Below, one piece after another: positions 1-10,456 of a stretch of DNA of 64,000 bases (position 1 is its first letter; every line of letters starts with the position of its first letter). Source of the stretch: Veillonella rogosae JCM 15642 (GTDB lineage Bacteria; Bacillota; Negativicutes; Veillonellales; Veillonellaceae). The translations under genes and the position numbers were made by a program. The notes beneath the pieces are model-generated. The model saw only the letters and a program-made list of their open reading frames with translations, was not told where the DNA came from and did no database searches. The DNA lies in the NCBI RefSeq assembly GCF_002959775.1, contig NZ_PPCX01000010.1, forward strand, positions 62,001 to 126,000, given 5' to 3'.

Positions 1-150
1 AATATTTTGTTTTGCCAGCATTGTTGCATGTGCTTTACTACCTGCAATATCTTCGGCGTACATCCGCGCATCAAAAGCGATAGAGGATGTAAAATCCTCT
101 ACCGCTTTATCAGTGCCTTTTGTGAAACGCCCGCCCCACAATTTAGCCAT
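1..150 (-). CDS. argH: Argininosuccinate lyase, N-terminal 50 residues (runs off the window)
   Basis: The reading frame starts at the ATG at 150-148 and is open to the window edge, so only the first 50 codons are visible. The translated start reads [20 protein letters not shown], which matches the well-conserved ArgH beginning (KLWGGRF). ArgH cleaves argininosuccinate to arginine and fumarate, the last step of arginine synthesis in the cytoplasm. Its ATG overlaps the argG stop by one base (TAATG), so the two genes are almost certainly co-transcribed and translationally coupled. Only the C-terminal catalytic part is unseen. Identity is secure from the N-terminus plus the argG context. Confidence 0.93.
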   Translation of the reverse strand, partial: MAKLWGGRFTKGTDKAVEDFTSSIAFDARMYAEDIAGSKAHATMLAKQNI

Positions 151-1361
151 TATTTACCTGCCTTTTCTTTCATCAATGCATTAATTTTGAGAGGTAAACC
201 GAACAAGTTGATGAAACCAGCCGCATCAGCTTGGTTGTATACATCATCTTCTTCGAATGTTACGAAATCTTCGCTGTACAAGGAGTATGGAGATGTAGCA
301 CCAGCAGAAATGATGTTGCCTTTGTACAATTTAAGTTTTACATCGCCAGTTACAGTTTTTTGAGTTTCATCAACGAACGCTTGCAAAGCATACATCAATG
401 GTGCAAACCACATGCCATCGTATACGAGTTCAGCATATTTGTTAGCAATAAGTTCTTTGTAGTGGTATGTAGCTCTGTCGAGGCAAAGGTATTCAAGTTC
501 TCTGTGAGCATACATGATGATGGATCCACCTGGGTTTTCATAAACGCCACGGGATTTCATGCCTACTAATCTATTTTCAACGATATCTACAACGCCTACG
601 CCATGGTGTGCACCGATTTCGTTGAGTTTTTCTAACAATTGTAAGGGAGTACCTTCTTGGCCATCTACCGCTACAGGTACGCCATCTTTGAAGGATACAG
701 TTACATAACCAGCTTCATCTGGAGCTTGCTCAGGAGTATGTGTTACCAAGTACACATCATCTTTAGGAGCATTTGCTGGGTTTTCAAGATCGCCGCCTTC
801 ATGGGACAAATGCCATACGTTTTGATCCATGGAGTACGGATGTTTTTTAGTAGCTACTACTGGAATGTCGTGCTTAGCAGCATACTCCATGCAGTCAGTT
901 CTAGATTTCAAATCCCACTCTCTCCAAGGAGCGATAATTTTCATATTAGGAGCCAATGCTTTGATGGCGAGTTCAAAACGAACTTGGTCATTACCTTTAC
1001 CTGTCGCACCGTGAGCAATAGCATCAGCACCTTCTTTTTCGGCAATATCTACGAGGATTTTACCAATCAAAGGTCTAGCGAAGGATGTACCTAATAAATA
1101 TTTACCTTCGTAAACGGCACCCGCTTTTACTGTAGGCCACACATAGTCTTTTACGAACTCTTCTTTAGCATCCACGATGTACGCTTTAGACGCACCAGAT
1201 TTGATCGCTTTTTTCTCAACTGCATCATAATCCTCAGGTTGGCCCAAGTCTACGCATACGGCGATAACTTCAGAACCATAATTTTCTTTTAACCAAGGAA
1301 TGATAACGGATGTGTCCAAACCGCCAGAATATGCGAGTACTACTTTATTTGCTTTACCCAT
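150..1361 (-). CDS. argG: Argininosuccinate synthase
   Basis: A 403-residue protein of normal family length that joins citrulline and aspartate using ATP to give argininosuccinate. The N-terminus carries the ATP-pyrophosphatase P-loop ([10 protein letters not shown], residues 10-19), and the family signatures [13 protein letters not shown] and the Tyr/Arg-rich C-terminal half are present. The ATG at 1361 has a Shine-Dalgarno GAGGTG five bases upstream. It is the first gene of an argGH operon, with argH overlapping its stop codon. A promoter with an overlapping ArgR-like site lies about 140 bases upstream, which suggests arginine repression. The assignment is secure. Confidence 0.97.
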   Translation of the reverse strand: MGKANKVVLAYSGGLDTSVIIPWLKENYGSEVIAVCVDLGQPEDYDAVEKKAIKSGASKAYIVDAKEEFVKDYVWPTVKAGAVYEGKYLLGTSFARPLIGKILVDIAEKEGADAIAHGATGKGNDQVRFELAIKALAPNMKIIAPWREWDLKSRTDCMEYAAKHDIPVVATKKHPYSMDQNVWHLSHEGGDLENPANAPKDDVYLVTHTPEQAPDEAGYVTVSFKDGVPVAVDGQEGTPLQLLEKLNEIGAHHGVGVVDIVENRLVGMKSRGVYENPGGSIIMYAHRELEYLCLDRATYHYKELIANKYAELVYDGMWFAPLMYALQAFVDETQKTVTGDVKLKLYKGNIISAGATSPYSLYSEDFVTFEEDDVYNQADAAGFINLFGLPLKINALMKEKAGK

Positions 1362-1498
1362 GATAACACCTCATAAACTACTATCTATTTATACTCATAT
1401 AATCAATATTATATCAGATCATTGTGAAAGCACCGTGGTTGTATCTGCTACCAACGGTCACCTTCTCCTTCTGACAAAAAATAGTATACACCTGTATA

Positions 1499-1528
1499 AT
1501 TATAAATGCAAGTATTATTTTTATTCAA
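1499..1528 (-). promoter_or_regulatory. Candidate argGH promoter
   Basis: Read on the minus strand, TTGAAT (1528-1523) and TATAAT (1504-1499) are separated by 18 bases. Transcription would start near 1492 and leave a leader of about 130 nt before argG. A second TATAAT (1413-1408) lies closer to the gene but lacks a convincing -35 box. Confidence 0.5.
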
Positions 1529-1529
1529 T
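1511..1529 (-). promoter_or_regulatory. Candidate ArgR operator (ARG box)
   Basis: On the minus strand the bases ATTGAATAAAAATAATACT resemble the Bacillus-type ARG box (consensus CATGAATAAAAATKCAAK). The site overlaps the -35 box and spacer of the argG promoter, the position expected for arginine-dependent repression by ArgR. The 5' half matches well and the 3' half poorly. Confidence 0.4.
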
Positions 1530-1574
1530 ATAATAATATACTTCGGAACGTAACTATCTTTTCAAGGTATTATG

Positions 1575-2450
1575 TCATTCGTTTAAATACTCAACAATAG
1601 GTATATTATTTAATTTTTCTATATCAAGAGCTTTACGAGTTCGAATCATTTTATCTATCAATAAACTAAATATTTCTTGATCCATACGGTTGAAATCAGA
1701 AAAATTATTCAAAAACAGAATGTTGACAGTATGATTATCTAACAAATCTTTATCTTTTACTCTTTCTTTTTCTAATACATCTAATAAATAATTATCAAAT
1801 CCATCACTTTTAGGCACTTTAGAAAAGTTAGATATTAATAGCTTAGAGGTATACAATTTATATACTTGATTAGTTTCTAAATCAATTTTTCCAATAGTTC
1901 CAAAATCAACAAAATATAGTGCTTTGTTTTGAATACTAAACTCTCTATAATGACCTATTAACGCACCATTATCTAACTTAAGAATTTTATGTTGTAACGC
2001 GGAAAGATAAAATGGATACTTAACAACATAACAATCTGGAAATTTATCTTGCGATTTAATTTCATTATTCAAAATTTTAGACCATATATCCTGTTCACTA
2101 CTATCAAGCTGTTCAATTGATGAATACACCCGATTTAAAGTTAACTTTACATCAGTTGGTATCGTATTTTCATTAGTATATCTAACAATATTATTTTCAT
2201 ATGTTTGTTCATTATAAATACCATAACCATAAGAGGTGATATAAAAAATTTTATTTGCAATTTCATATATCCCATATACATCTCTGGCTATAACACCCTT
2301 TGATTTAGAGCTATTTAACACGTTTTCTTCAATATCATAATAAATCTCTGGAGTATTAAACCGGTTATCTGAAAAAAGATAGTTAACTATCAAAATAAAA
2401 AATACTAAACAAAGACTACTTATGACAAATAATATTTTTATGTATTTCAT
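1575..2450 (-). CDS. Membrane-anchored protein of unknown function, candidate CDI immunity protein
   Basis: I do not recognise a family. About 291 residues if it starts at the ATG at 2450, or 297 from the ATG at 2468. I prefer 2450 because it forms a TAATG overlap with the stop of the large exoprotein gene. One N-terminal hydrophobic segment (ILFVISSLCLVFFILIVNYL) anchors it; the rest is polar and rich in Asn, Tyr, Ile and Lys. The gene is visibly more AT-rich than the 5' part of the exoprotein gene, as is usual for exchanged toxin/immunity cassettes. A gene fused to the 3' end of a cdiA-like gene is the classical position of CdiI, so an immunity role is inferred from position only. Confidence 0.55.
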   Translation of the reverse strand: MKYIKILFVISSLCLVFFILIVNYLFSDNRFNTPEIYYDIEENVLNSSKSKGVIARDVYGIYEIANKIFYITSYGYGIYNEQTYENNIVRYTNENTIPTDVKLTLNRVYSSIEQLDSSEQDIWSKILNNEIKSQDKFPDCYVVKYPFYLSALQHKILKLDNGALIGHYREFSIQNKALYFVDFGTIGKIDLETNQVYKLYTSKLLISNFSKVPKSDGFDNYLLDVLEKERVKDKDLLDNHTVNILFLNNFSDFNRMDQEIFSLLIDKMIRTRKALDIEKLNNIPIVEYLNE

Positions 2451-5400
2451 TATCCATTTTTTACCCATACAATATAATTTACATTTTTTTCTTTTTTAGC
2501 ATCATATATAGTTATTAGTCTACCTCCTGAGTTTAATTGCTCGTTAATTATATCAACCAAACTATTCTTACTTGGAATCTCAGAACCATTTTTCTCTACT
2601 GCGCTCTTAATAAGAGCAATACTAGGAGCCTTTCTAATTATACGATCTCCAATAATTCGTATTTCATCTCTTTTCTCCATTTCTTCTAACCTAAGCATTT
2701 CAACCGGTACAGCCTCTAGCTTAAATTTAATCAACCATTCATAAGGTTTCAAATGTCCTAGTTCCATTCCCCGAGCCCCTATATTATTTAATATATCTGA
2801 AGGTGCTGTACCTTTATGATACTCATAATTTGAATTGTCAACTAATAATGAATTTGTGTAAATCTTCTTTCTTGAATCTATTTCAGCCTCTGAATTAAAC
2901 TCATGCCGTCCTGCACTTACAAACGGGAACAAATCTAATAATTTCTCACCAGTGGAACTTCTACTATATGAAATATTAGTTTTTATGTTGATAGTTTTAC
3001 CAGCCGTACCATTATTAACTGCAAATTCAATTGTATCTTTGATAGCTTTCTGCATTTCAATCCCCTGCATTATTACACTACCTAGTTGAGAGTTCGCAAC
3101 AAATTCATATTTACGAGGAGATAATAACTTAAATCCCTTATCTTTATAGTTTAATTGATTAGTATAATCTGAATTTAAATTCATCATTAAAAAGGCACCA
3201 TTTTCTTTAAAAGGATTAGTCTTATTCGCCGCCTCTGCCAACGACCTAAAAAACTCCGGTGATACATCACGAAAATCAACCCCAACTCCTACTGGACCTA
3301 ATTCTTTTACCAAATTCAAACTATCAGAAACTTCTTCATAACTCACATCAGAATTTACCCTGTAAGCACTGGCTTCAGCATCTTTTTCATATAAAAACGT
3401 CTCATTAGAACGCTCAACATGACTAACAGATACTTCATTCCATTTTGTTCCATAACTCGCTACAGCTGCACCTAAATTAGGGTCAGAATCTGTAGAGAAG
3501 TTTACTAAAGCACCCAATCCAGCACTTAACCACTGTGCTAAATCAGAATTATCTTTAGCTAACTTTCTTATTTCATCAATTAACATTTCATTAGTCATAG
3601 TGGCTTTAAAACCGCTACCTGGTGTATTACCAGCTATACGTGCAGCTAATTCGCCTATGATTCCATGTGCAATAGATTTAGCGGCTTTGCCATCCTTAGA
3701 TGTTGGTTGCCAGTTATGTAGTTGTTCAAATGCATTTTTAGAGAATAGACGTGCTAATTCTTGTCGTTCTTCAATTTTCTTTTTATCAAAAATTTTATCT
3801 AATTGATGTAATGTATTTTCGGTATTTGTATTAATGGTTTTAGTATCAATTTCTTTACCATCTACAGTTAGTATACCATCAGAGATAGCAGATTGAGTAG
3901 TTGAACTTGCCTTACCTTTAGATCCTACGCCTAAATTTGGAACTAGACCAATATTATTATAGATCTTATCATAGCCTTTTTTATCATTGGCCTTCATCTC
4001 TTCGAGTTTCTTTTTACTACCATAGTAGTTATAGCCGATACCATTGTTGCTATATGTATACTCAGCTTCGTTTTTGATGTCCTTCATCTCTAGAGATTTT
4101 GTAGTCAATTTATTCTTAGCTTTCGGAGCATCACTTTTAATTACAGCCCCCTCTAATGTAGTTTTATTACCTACATTAATATTGTAGCCTTCTTCTCCAG
4201 CATAAATACCTGCTTGTTCTGTTACGCTTTTCCATTTGCTATCTATTCGTCCTATACTAGCATTTATGCTACCAGTTGGATTTTTAAAGTTAGGTTTAGA
4301 GGACACAGAGAATCCCGCAGACTTACTATGTTCTTTAAAGTTATCTACATCTTGTAAGCTTTGAATATGTAAATCACGACCTGTATCTACTTCTACCTTT
4401 TTACCAGATACAGTGGAACCAATAATATTTGTATCTCGTTTTGCTTTAAGTTGTACTAATTCAGCTGCTTTAATCTTAGTAGGTACATAACTTTCTTGAT
4501 GGGTATCTCCATTTTGACGAGCCATATGACCACTCGCATTAATGTCGAGGAGCCCACCACCAGTTAAGCTAATACCTGCTCCAACACTCCACCCAGAGCT
4601 TTTATAAGTATTGTTAACATCTACAGTATTCTTACCGGCCTCAAGATTAATATCACTAGCGCTATCTAATACTAATTTTTTAGCCTCTACTGTTTCACCA
4701 GTTAAACTAATACCAGTTTTCTGAGCATCTCGAGCTTTGATTTGTACTTCACTATCGCTAACAAGAGTCCCGCCTTGATATGTGTTGGTATCTACTACTT
4801 GCCCTTGTTTTCTAGAAGTGCTACCGATACTTACAGATAAGTTAATAGCATCATCAATATTTTTAGCGCCTCGTTTAGCTTTGCCGTCTACTTTATCAAC
4901 TTTACCTGTTACGGCATCGCGTATTTTTTCTCCATGTAAAGCTGCATCTACTGCTTCATATCCATCTTGCAATTGTTTACGCGCTTCATTGAGTTCAAGT
5001 GCAGCTAACCGCTTGTCATCACGGCCACCAGCTTCTTTTATAGTACGCGTAGTATTTGTAAGTGTATTTGCTATTGCACCACCTAAAGATACGGTGAGAC
5101 CAGTTTTTTTGTAGCGTTCATCATATGTCATGTGGTTATGATCCACGTTACCATCTAATGTAACAGCAGAGCCATCTAACACAGCACCTTCTTTAGCAAC
5201 AATATCTGCGCTTGTAATGTGTACTGTATCATTAGCCTTAATATTTACAGTCCCTTTCGTACTAGCAATTGTATTTCTTACTGTAGATTCTTCATGGTTT
5301 GCTTCATCAATATTGTGTTTTTCTTTACCAATAGTGAAGCCTATACCTGCACCACCTAGTAAGCCAGATTTTTTATGCCGGTAAGCACTAGAGCCATCAG

Positions 5401-8400
5401 TAATAGCTTTATCTGCTCCCAATTCTACTTTACCACCAGCGGTAACAGATACGGCATTCTCGCCCATAATTTGAGCAGATTGACCTGTTACATCTTGAGC
5501 ACTAGTAATCATTACAGATTTACCACTTAATGTAGAACCTGTGACAGATGTACTTGTTACGTCATCAACAGCATTTGTACGTTCACGTTTGACTAAGCTT
5601 TTCTTTTTATCTAAGTATACATGATTAACTGTACTATTAGCCTTCGCTGTATTTAGTGCAACCGTATTACCAGATACGTGTACTTTGTCTGCCGCTAATA
5701 CTTGACTGCCTTCCAGTTGTACGGCATCAGAGGCTACAACGGAAACGTTCTTGCCTTCAATGCTACTACCAACAGATGATTGTGCTTTAACAAGATCATG
5801 AGACTCAGTCGTTTTAGAATGTCCACCACCAGATTTACCTTTATCAAAACGATGTTCTTCAAGCTCGTGGGTAGCATTCATTGCCTTCATTGTTACATTG
5901 CGACCTGCCGTCACCTTTGTATTCACATCCGAGGAGATAATACCTGCCTCCATAGATACATCTCGTCCTGCTACTACTGTTGTTTGACCAGCACCACCAA
6001 TACGGCCTTGATCTACACCCGTAATCGTTTCACGGCGGTTGTTGCTACTATTCCACTCAACCTTGCTATTACCGGCCTCATACTGCACGCCTTTATTGAT
6101 TACATCACGCCCTGCAATAACCTTTGTGGAACCAGTTGCATTAGTTTGTGTGATAGTGCCACCTACATTAACAACGTCTTTCTTAGCATATACAGAGACT
6201 GTATCGGTGCCCATAATAGTGCCTTGTGTATTACGAACTTCGTCATTTGCTGTAATAGTAGCCGTGTTACCTTTGATAAGACCATTATCATTGTGAATGG
6301 AATTACCAGTAACAGTCACATTCTTATCCGCTACAATACTACCACTATTATGCATCGTATCAACAGCAAGGTTAATTGATTGAGCTTGTAAATTAGCGCC
6401 ACCCTCTACTCGTTTTGTACCTGGTGCTAAATACAAAGTTGGTACTAGTACAGTCTCAGTTTTACCATTTGGTAATACAACAGATTTACTAACTAAGAGT
6501 ACTACATCCTCTTTAAGATTCTTTTGTTCAGACTCTGTTAATCCTCGACCTAATACAATAGATTGAGATTTTGTGACACTAATCCCTGCATCCATCAATT
6601 GGCGATATTGTTCTTCTGCGGAAAGACCAGATTGCAGTCTACTTTTACCGGTTTGACGCATAATCTCTTGCATAACGAGCTGTTGCTCATAATACCCATC
6701 ACCCAATCGTTTTTGTATATTCATAGGGTCTAATTTAAGGCGAGATAATACGTAATCAGAAGATAAGAAGTTGCGACGATTTGTAAAATTTGGATCCGTT
6801 TCAATTACATAGGAAGTATTAGGATTCGTCGATAACTGACTCATACTATTTAACAGAGATACATCTACTGTAGCATCACTTTTACTATTTTCTACATGAC
6901 CGCCATATACGGCAACAGGTACATCTTTAGGGTTCACCTTAGTATTCTTATACTTCGCTTCACGAATATTGGTAGTATCCCACCCTTTTTTATGATGACG
7001 ACTATAACTTGTGGCAGTGCCCTCTTCAGTAATATATTCATTACCTTTCGGGTTACTTTGTTCATAATGACCTACGGTACCCGTAATATCTCCAGCAGCA
7101 CTAATTTGGCTGGCCTCATTCACCATATGATCTACATCCACATGCAAATTACCACCAGAAATGATTCGGCCAGGGTTAGATGTATCTACTGTATCTACTT
7201 CACGAGTACGATCATATTCATATTTAGTCCAGCTATCATGGTGTGTACCATTTATGGAAAGTTGAAGGTTTTCAGATGAGTGTACTACGACTTTATCTTT
7301 TGGAATTTCATCATCATGTCCGTAAATTCGTTCCTCAGATAATTGATAACGCTTAATGCTACCAGATGGAGCCACTTCGTTTTTAACATGCTCTTTACCC
7401 TCTACAGCTACACGCTTAAGAGTAATACCGCCATTCTTATTGTCTACAGATTTCGCAAGCAAAGCGCCACCTTGACCAAACTCAATGGTAGATGCAGTAT
7501 TCACTACACTATCCATTTTACCGGATACTGTACCATTCTGATCCATCGTTTTACCAAGCTGTAATTTACCTTCTGCTTTGATGACACTACCATCTGTATT
7601 AACGATAGATTTTGTTGCTATAGACAAATCTTTTTGAGCAATCATAACAGGTGCGTCTTTAGTCGTAGCATTACCAGTTTGTATTACAGAATCAGTAGTA
7701 ATCTTAGCCGCATCCACATAGAACTTACCTTTATTCATTTGCTCCAGACTTTTGGTGCTAACATTCGCCTCTGTAGCAGCAATGGTGCCTGTATTTTGTA
7801 ATTTACCAGTACTATCTATGGTCAATTTATTTTGTGCAGATAATACGCCTTGGTTATTAACACCAAATCCGTCATTGGTACCAACTAAATACATACTATT
7901 TGCATACATGCCACCAATAGCCGCCACATCAAGGCCAACTTGACTAGACTCTCCAGTTTTACTTGTATTCGTAACTTTACCTGTAGAGTCAACAGCAATA
8001 GCATTCTTACCCGTTACAACTTGAGTATCTTGTGCCCAAACTTTACCATTAAGCTTTACAGCCTCAGCTAGCATGTCTGTACGTGCCGTTTTAGAAGCAT
8101 TAAGTCCCTTTTCACCTACGGCAATAACGCCTTGCTGAACATTATAGCCTGTAACACTACCGTTATTAATAATTGGATTACCCGTTGTAAGTGTAGCGCT
8201 ACTTGCATTAATAAATGTGCCATTATTAACTGAAATACCATTTGGGTTTGCAATGATAACATGTGCCTTATCTCCTGCTACCTCAAGAGCACCATTCATA
8301 GATGTAGAGCTTGTACCCGTTACTTCATTTAAAATCGTATTAGCTGTAGGACCTACTAAATTAGGGTTCCCCATAATATAGCCTGCGAGCTCTGTATTTA

Positions 8401-8659
8401 CAGGTCGATTCGCATTATTTAAAATAAGCCCCTTTTCGTCTACATTAAAAGCATTATATTGGTTATGTGATAACCCTTTATCATTAGGCGTATTAATATT
8501 AACGACAGTCATGCCATTACGAGCTTCTTCTATTTTGGGTCCTAATTTACCTTGATCTGGTACAACAGGATTAGCAAGGGCCATAGGAATCCATGGTGCA
8601 GAGTTAGTCACTAACAACGCAGCAAAGATAGCCATTGCCGTCTGCTTTCTTATATTCAT
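2450..8659 (-). CDS. CdiA/FhaB-like filamentous haemagglutinin exoprotein (TpsA) with variable C-terminal region
   Basis: A 2069-residue secreted protein. Residues 1-29 form a Sec signal (MNIRKQTAMAIFAALLVTNS, then MALANP). Residues 30 to about 280 form the haemagglutination-activity (TPS) domain with NPNL near 98 and the hallmark NPNG at 138-141, needed for recognition by the TpsB partner. A long beta-helical repeat region follows, rich in repeats of the type NTAGKIEAGKNVTV. The repeats end near residue 1740 (after GTKWNE), and the last 327 residues (about 2453-3433) look unrelated and are more AT-rich. This is the layout of contact-dependent inhibition CdiA proteins, in which the C-terminus is the toxin. 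No known toxin motif was recognised. The ATG at 8659 has a good AAAGGAG site. TpsB lies 66 bases upstream and a candidate immunity gene overlaps the stop. Confidence 0.85.
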   Translation of the reverse strand: MNIRKQTAMAIFAALLVTNSAPWIPMALANPVVPDQGKLGPKIEEARNGMTVVNINTPNDKGLSHNQYNAFNVDEKGLILNNANRPVNTELAGYIMGNPNLVGPTANTILNEVTGTSSTSMNGALEVAGDKAHVIIANPNGISVNNGTFINASSATLTTGNPIINNGSVTGYNVQQGVIAVGEKGLNASKTARTDMLAEAVKLNGKVWAQDTQVVTGKNAIAVDSTGKVTNTSKTGESSQVGLDVAAIGGMYANSMYLVGTNDGFGVNNQGVLSAQNKLTIDSTGKLQNTGTIAATEANVSTKSLEQMNKGKFYVDAAKITTDSVIQTGNATTKDAPVMIAQKDLSIATKSIVNTDGSVIKAEGKLQLGKTMDQNGTVSGKMDSVVNTASTIEFGQGGALLAKSVDNKNGGITLKRVAVEGKEHVKNEVAPSGSIKRYQLSEERIYGHDDEIPKDKVVVHSSENLQLSINGTHHDSWTKYEYDRTREVDTVDTSNPGRIISGGNLHVDVDHMVNEASQISAAGDITGTVGHYEQSNPKGNEYITEEGTATSYSRHHKKGWDTTNIREAKYKNTKVNPKDVPVAVYGGHVENSKSDATVDVSLLNSMSQLSTNPNTSYVIETDPNFTNRRNFLSSDYVLSRLKLDPMNIQKRLGDGYYEQQLVMQEIMRQTGKSRLQSGLSAEEQYRQLMDAGISVTKSQSIVLGRGLTESEQKNLKEDVVLLVSKSVVLPNGKTETVLVPTLYLAPGTKRVEGGANLQAQSINLAVDTMHNSGSIVADKNVTVTGNSIHNDNGLIKGNTATITANDEVRNTQGTIMGTDTVSVYAKKDVVNVGGTITQTNATGSTKVIAGRDVINKGVQYEAGNSKVEWNSSNNRRETITGVDQGRIGGAGQTTVVAGRDVSMEAGIISSDVNTKVTAGRNVTMKAMNATHELEEHRFDKGKSGGGHSKTTESHDLVKAQSSVGSSIEGKNVSVVASDAVQLEGSQVLAADKVHVSGNTVALNTAKANSTVNHVYLDKKKSLVKRERTNAVDDVTSTSVTGSTLSGKSVMITSAQDVTGQSAQIMGENAVSVTAGGKVELGADKAITDGSSAYRHKKSGLLGGAGIGFTIGKEKHNIDEANHEESTVRNTIASTKGTVNIKANDTVHITSADIVAKEGAVLDGSAVTLDGNVDHNHMTYDERYKKTGLTVSLGGAIANTLTNTTRTIKEAGGRDDKRLAALELNEARKQLQDGYEAVDAALHGEKIRDAVTGKVDKVDGKAKRGAKNIDDAINLSVSIGSTSRKQGQVVDTNTYQGGTLVSDSEVQIKARDAQKTGISLTGETVEAKKLVLDSASDINLEAGKNTVDVNNTYKSSGWSVGAGISLTGGGLLDINASGHMARQNGDTHQESYVPTKIKAAELVQLKAKRDTNIIGSTVSGKKVEVDTGRDLHIQSLQDVDNFKEHSKSAGFSVSSKPNFKNPTGSINASIGRIDSKWKSVTEQAGIYAGEEGYNINVGNKTTLEGAVIKSDAPKAKNKLTTKSLEMKDIKNEAEYTYSNNGIGYNYYGSKKKLEEMKANDKKGYDKIYNNIGLVPNLGVGSKGKASSTTQSAISDGILTVDGKEIDTKTINTNTENTLHQLDKIFDKKKIEERQELARLFSKNAFEQLHNWQPTSKDGKAAKSIAHGIIGELAARIAGNTPGSGFKATMTNEMLIDEIRKLAKDNSDLAQWLSAGLGALVNFSTDSDPNLGAAVASYGTKWNEVSVSHVERSNETFLYEKDAEASAYRVNSDVSYEEVSDSLNLVKELGPVGVGVDFRDVSPEFFRSLAEAANKTNPFKENGAFLMMNLNSDYTNQLNYKDKGFKLLSPRKYEFVANSQLGSVIMQGIEMQKAIKDTIEFAVNNGTAGKTINIKTNISYSRSSTGEKLLDLFPFVSAGRHEFNSEAEIDSRKKIYTNSLLVDNSNYEYHKGTAPSDILNNIGARGMELGHLKPYEWLIKFKLEAVPVEMLRLEEMEKRDEIRIIGDRIIRKAPSIALIKSAVEKNGSEIPSKNSLVDIINEQLNSGGRLITIYDAKKEKNVNYIVWVKNG

Positions 8660-8725
8660 ATTACTCTCCTTTTCTAGTACATACCATTCACCATTTAAGT
8701 GTATAGCTGCACTAGATTACAACAC

Positions 8726-10423
8726 TTAAAACTGATAGCTGCCTCTAAAGGCCCACACACGCGTATCTGTATCAAAACCTTCTGGTTTCTTAATTGGTGT
8801 TCCTAATGATACATCATAGTTTACATCGTCACCAACCATACCACGTACACCAACTACACCTCCAACTATGGTATTTCCTAATTGAGTTTCTGTAGATGGC
8901 CCCCATACATGTCCAATATCTATCCCTACATATGGAGTAATTTGTTGTTTTCTAAATGGTAAGGCCCACTCGTTTTGTACATAATAGCCAGAATCACCTC
9001 TTAAGGTTTCTTCTCCACTAAAGCCTCGTACAGAATAGCGACCACCAATACTAAATTGATCGGTACCGAATAGACGTTGATCTGTGAACTGACTTCTAAA
9101 ACGCATCGTATACGTACCTTGCTTATGGCCCATACGAACGCCAGTTTGAATTTGACCTTCTACGCCTGCCATTTTATATAGTGTAGTAGGATTATCTGAC
9201 AAGCCTTCCCAACTCCGTACTTGAGCACCCAATCCATTAATACCTTGTCGATAAAATAGATATACATCAGATACAGTATTGCCACTATATTGACGATGAG
9301 ATAAACCAACTTCAACAGCTGTCGTATGTTGCTCTTGTACACCAAGCTCTACATCATCTAAATAATTATGGCGTTCTTTATGAATAACTTTAGCCACAGC
9401 CGAAGTCTTAGAGCGACTTGTTCTATTTAATACTTGCTCTACTGCAAATTCTGTACCTTGCGTAGTACCAGAAGAGCGAAACGCATTTGGCATGAATACT
9501 AATTGATTATAGCTATACTTATATGTCGAAAGACGATATGTACGGTTCCCATCAGGAACGGAATAGCTAACCGAATATTGTTTTGATCCATGACCATCAT
9601 CATGATGACTGATATCTTGTGTAAAGCTAGTGGTTAGTACATCATTTAATCCTGCCAATTGACTGAAAGATAGATATACGGTCCCTTGATATGTTCCTGT
9701 TGATTTATTTCCAGAATTATCTAGCATCAAAGATCCATGTACAAATCCTTTTTGCTCAACTGTAAGCTTAACAATAGAATGTAACGGTTTCGTACCAGGC
9801 TCTATGGTCATTTTAATATCTTGACCAGGTACATTACGCATTTGATCAATCCCTTGCTCTAGTGCTTGACGTCGTAATACGTAACCAGGTCTCACAGGAA
9901 AAGCACTTCGCCAATTGGTACGTGTTTTAGGATTTGTAAGAACAATATCCTCTACATAGCCAGGCATAATCTCAAAAGTGAGTGTACCAGACTGTAAATC
10001 TTGATTTGGCACAACCACTTGACTCGTAATGTACCCATCAGATAACAGTTGCTCTTGTAATTCCTTTTGTAAAAACTGAATACCCTCTGTTCCAATGCGA
10101 TTATGATTATATACCTGTAATCGATTTTTGTATTTTTGAAGCACTGGTTCTGAGGAGGTTACTACAATATGCTCTATTGCAAATGATGTACTCTCCTTAG
10201 GTAATGACTTCATTGGTGCTTTATCTAAACCTATATAGGCAGATTCTGAACGCGACAAAGCGGCCCCAGTCATTGGTGCTTCTACACGTTGGCGTAATGA
10301 AGCATCGGCTCGGGCCGCTTCTTGTTGTATAAATGGGTTTGATACTTCTGCCGCAAAACTAGGCATCATACCGAATGTGGTTAGCAAGCCAACACAACCT
10401 GCTGCAATACATACAACTCTCAT
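8726..10423 (-). CDS. Two-partner secretion outer-membrane transporter (TpsB, ShlB/FhaC/HecB family)
   Basis: A 565-residue outer-membrane protein that exports the adjacent TpsA exoprotein. It has a signal peptide (MRVVCIAAGCVGLLTTFGMM then SFA-A), a POTRA region from about residue 75 to 215 (QFLQKELQEQLLSDGYITSQV; RPGYVLRRQALEQGIDQMRN), and a C-terminal 16-strand-type barrel with the family motif GQFSIGGRYSVRGF-like (DQFSIGGRYSVRGFSGEE) and a terminal aromatic residue (FRGSYQF). The ATG at 10423 is chosen over the upstream TTG at 10441 because the strong AGGAGAGG site sits seven bases before it. It is the first gene of the tpsB-tpsA-immunity operon. Its presence supports a diderm cell envelope. 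Confidence 0.93.
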   Translation of the reverse strand: MRVVCIAAGCVGLLTTFGMMPSFAAEVSNPFIQQEAARADASLRQRVEAPMTGAALSRSESAYIGLDKAPMKSLPKESTSFAIEHIVVTSSEPVLQKYKNRLQVYNHNRIGTEGIQFLQKELQEQLLSDGYITSQVVVPNQDLQSGTLTFEIMPGYVEDIVLTNPKTRTNWRSAFPVRPGYVLRRQALEQGIDQMRNVPGQDIKMTIEPGTKPLHSIVKLTVEQKGFVHGSLMLDNSGNKSTGTYQGTVYLSFSQLAGLNDVLTTSFTQDISHHDDGHGSKQYSVSYSVPDGNRTYRLSTYKYSYNQLVFMPNAFRSSGTTQGTEFAVEQVLNRTSRSKTSAVAKVIHKERHNYLDDVELGVQEQHTTAVEVGLSHRQYSGNTVSDVYLFYRQGINGLGAQVRSWEGLSDNPTTLYKMAGVEGQIQTGVRMGHKQGTYTMRFRSQFTDQRLFGTDQFSIGGRYSVRGFSGEETLRGDSGYYVQNEWALPFRKQQITPYVGIDIGHVWGPSTETQLGNTIVGGVVGVRGMVGDDVNYDVSLGTPIKKPEGFDTDTRVWAFRGSYQF

Positions 10424-10456
10424 TAATTCCTCTCCTTTCAATAAACTCTTAATAAA

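Noticed and set aside
1430-1470. T-box leader before argG
   Set aside because: There is a small imperfect hairpin, but no T-box sequence or antiterminator motif, and the leader is too short.
5780-6379. 199-residue plus-strand frame within the exoprotein gene
   Set aside because: Antisense shadow of the repetitive exoprotein; low-complexity Cys/His/Ile/Thr composition and no start signal.
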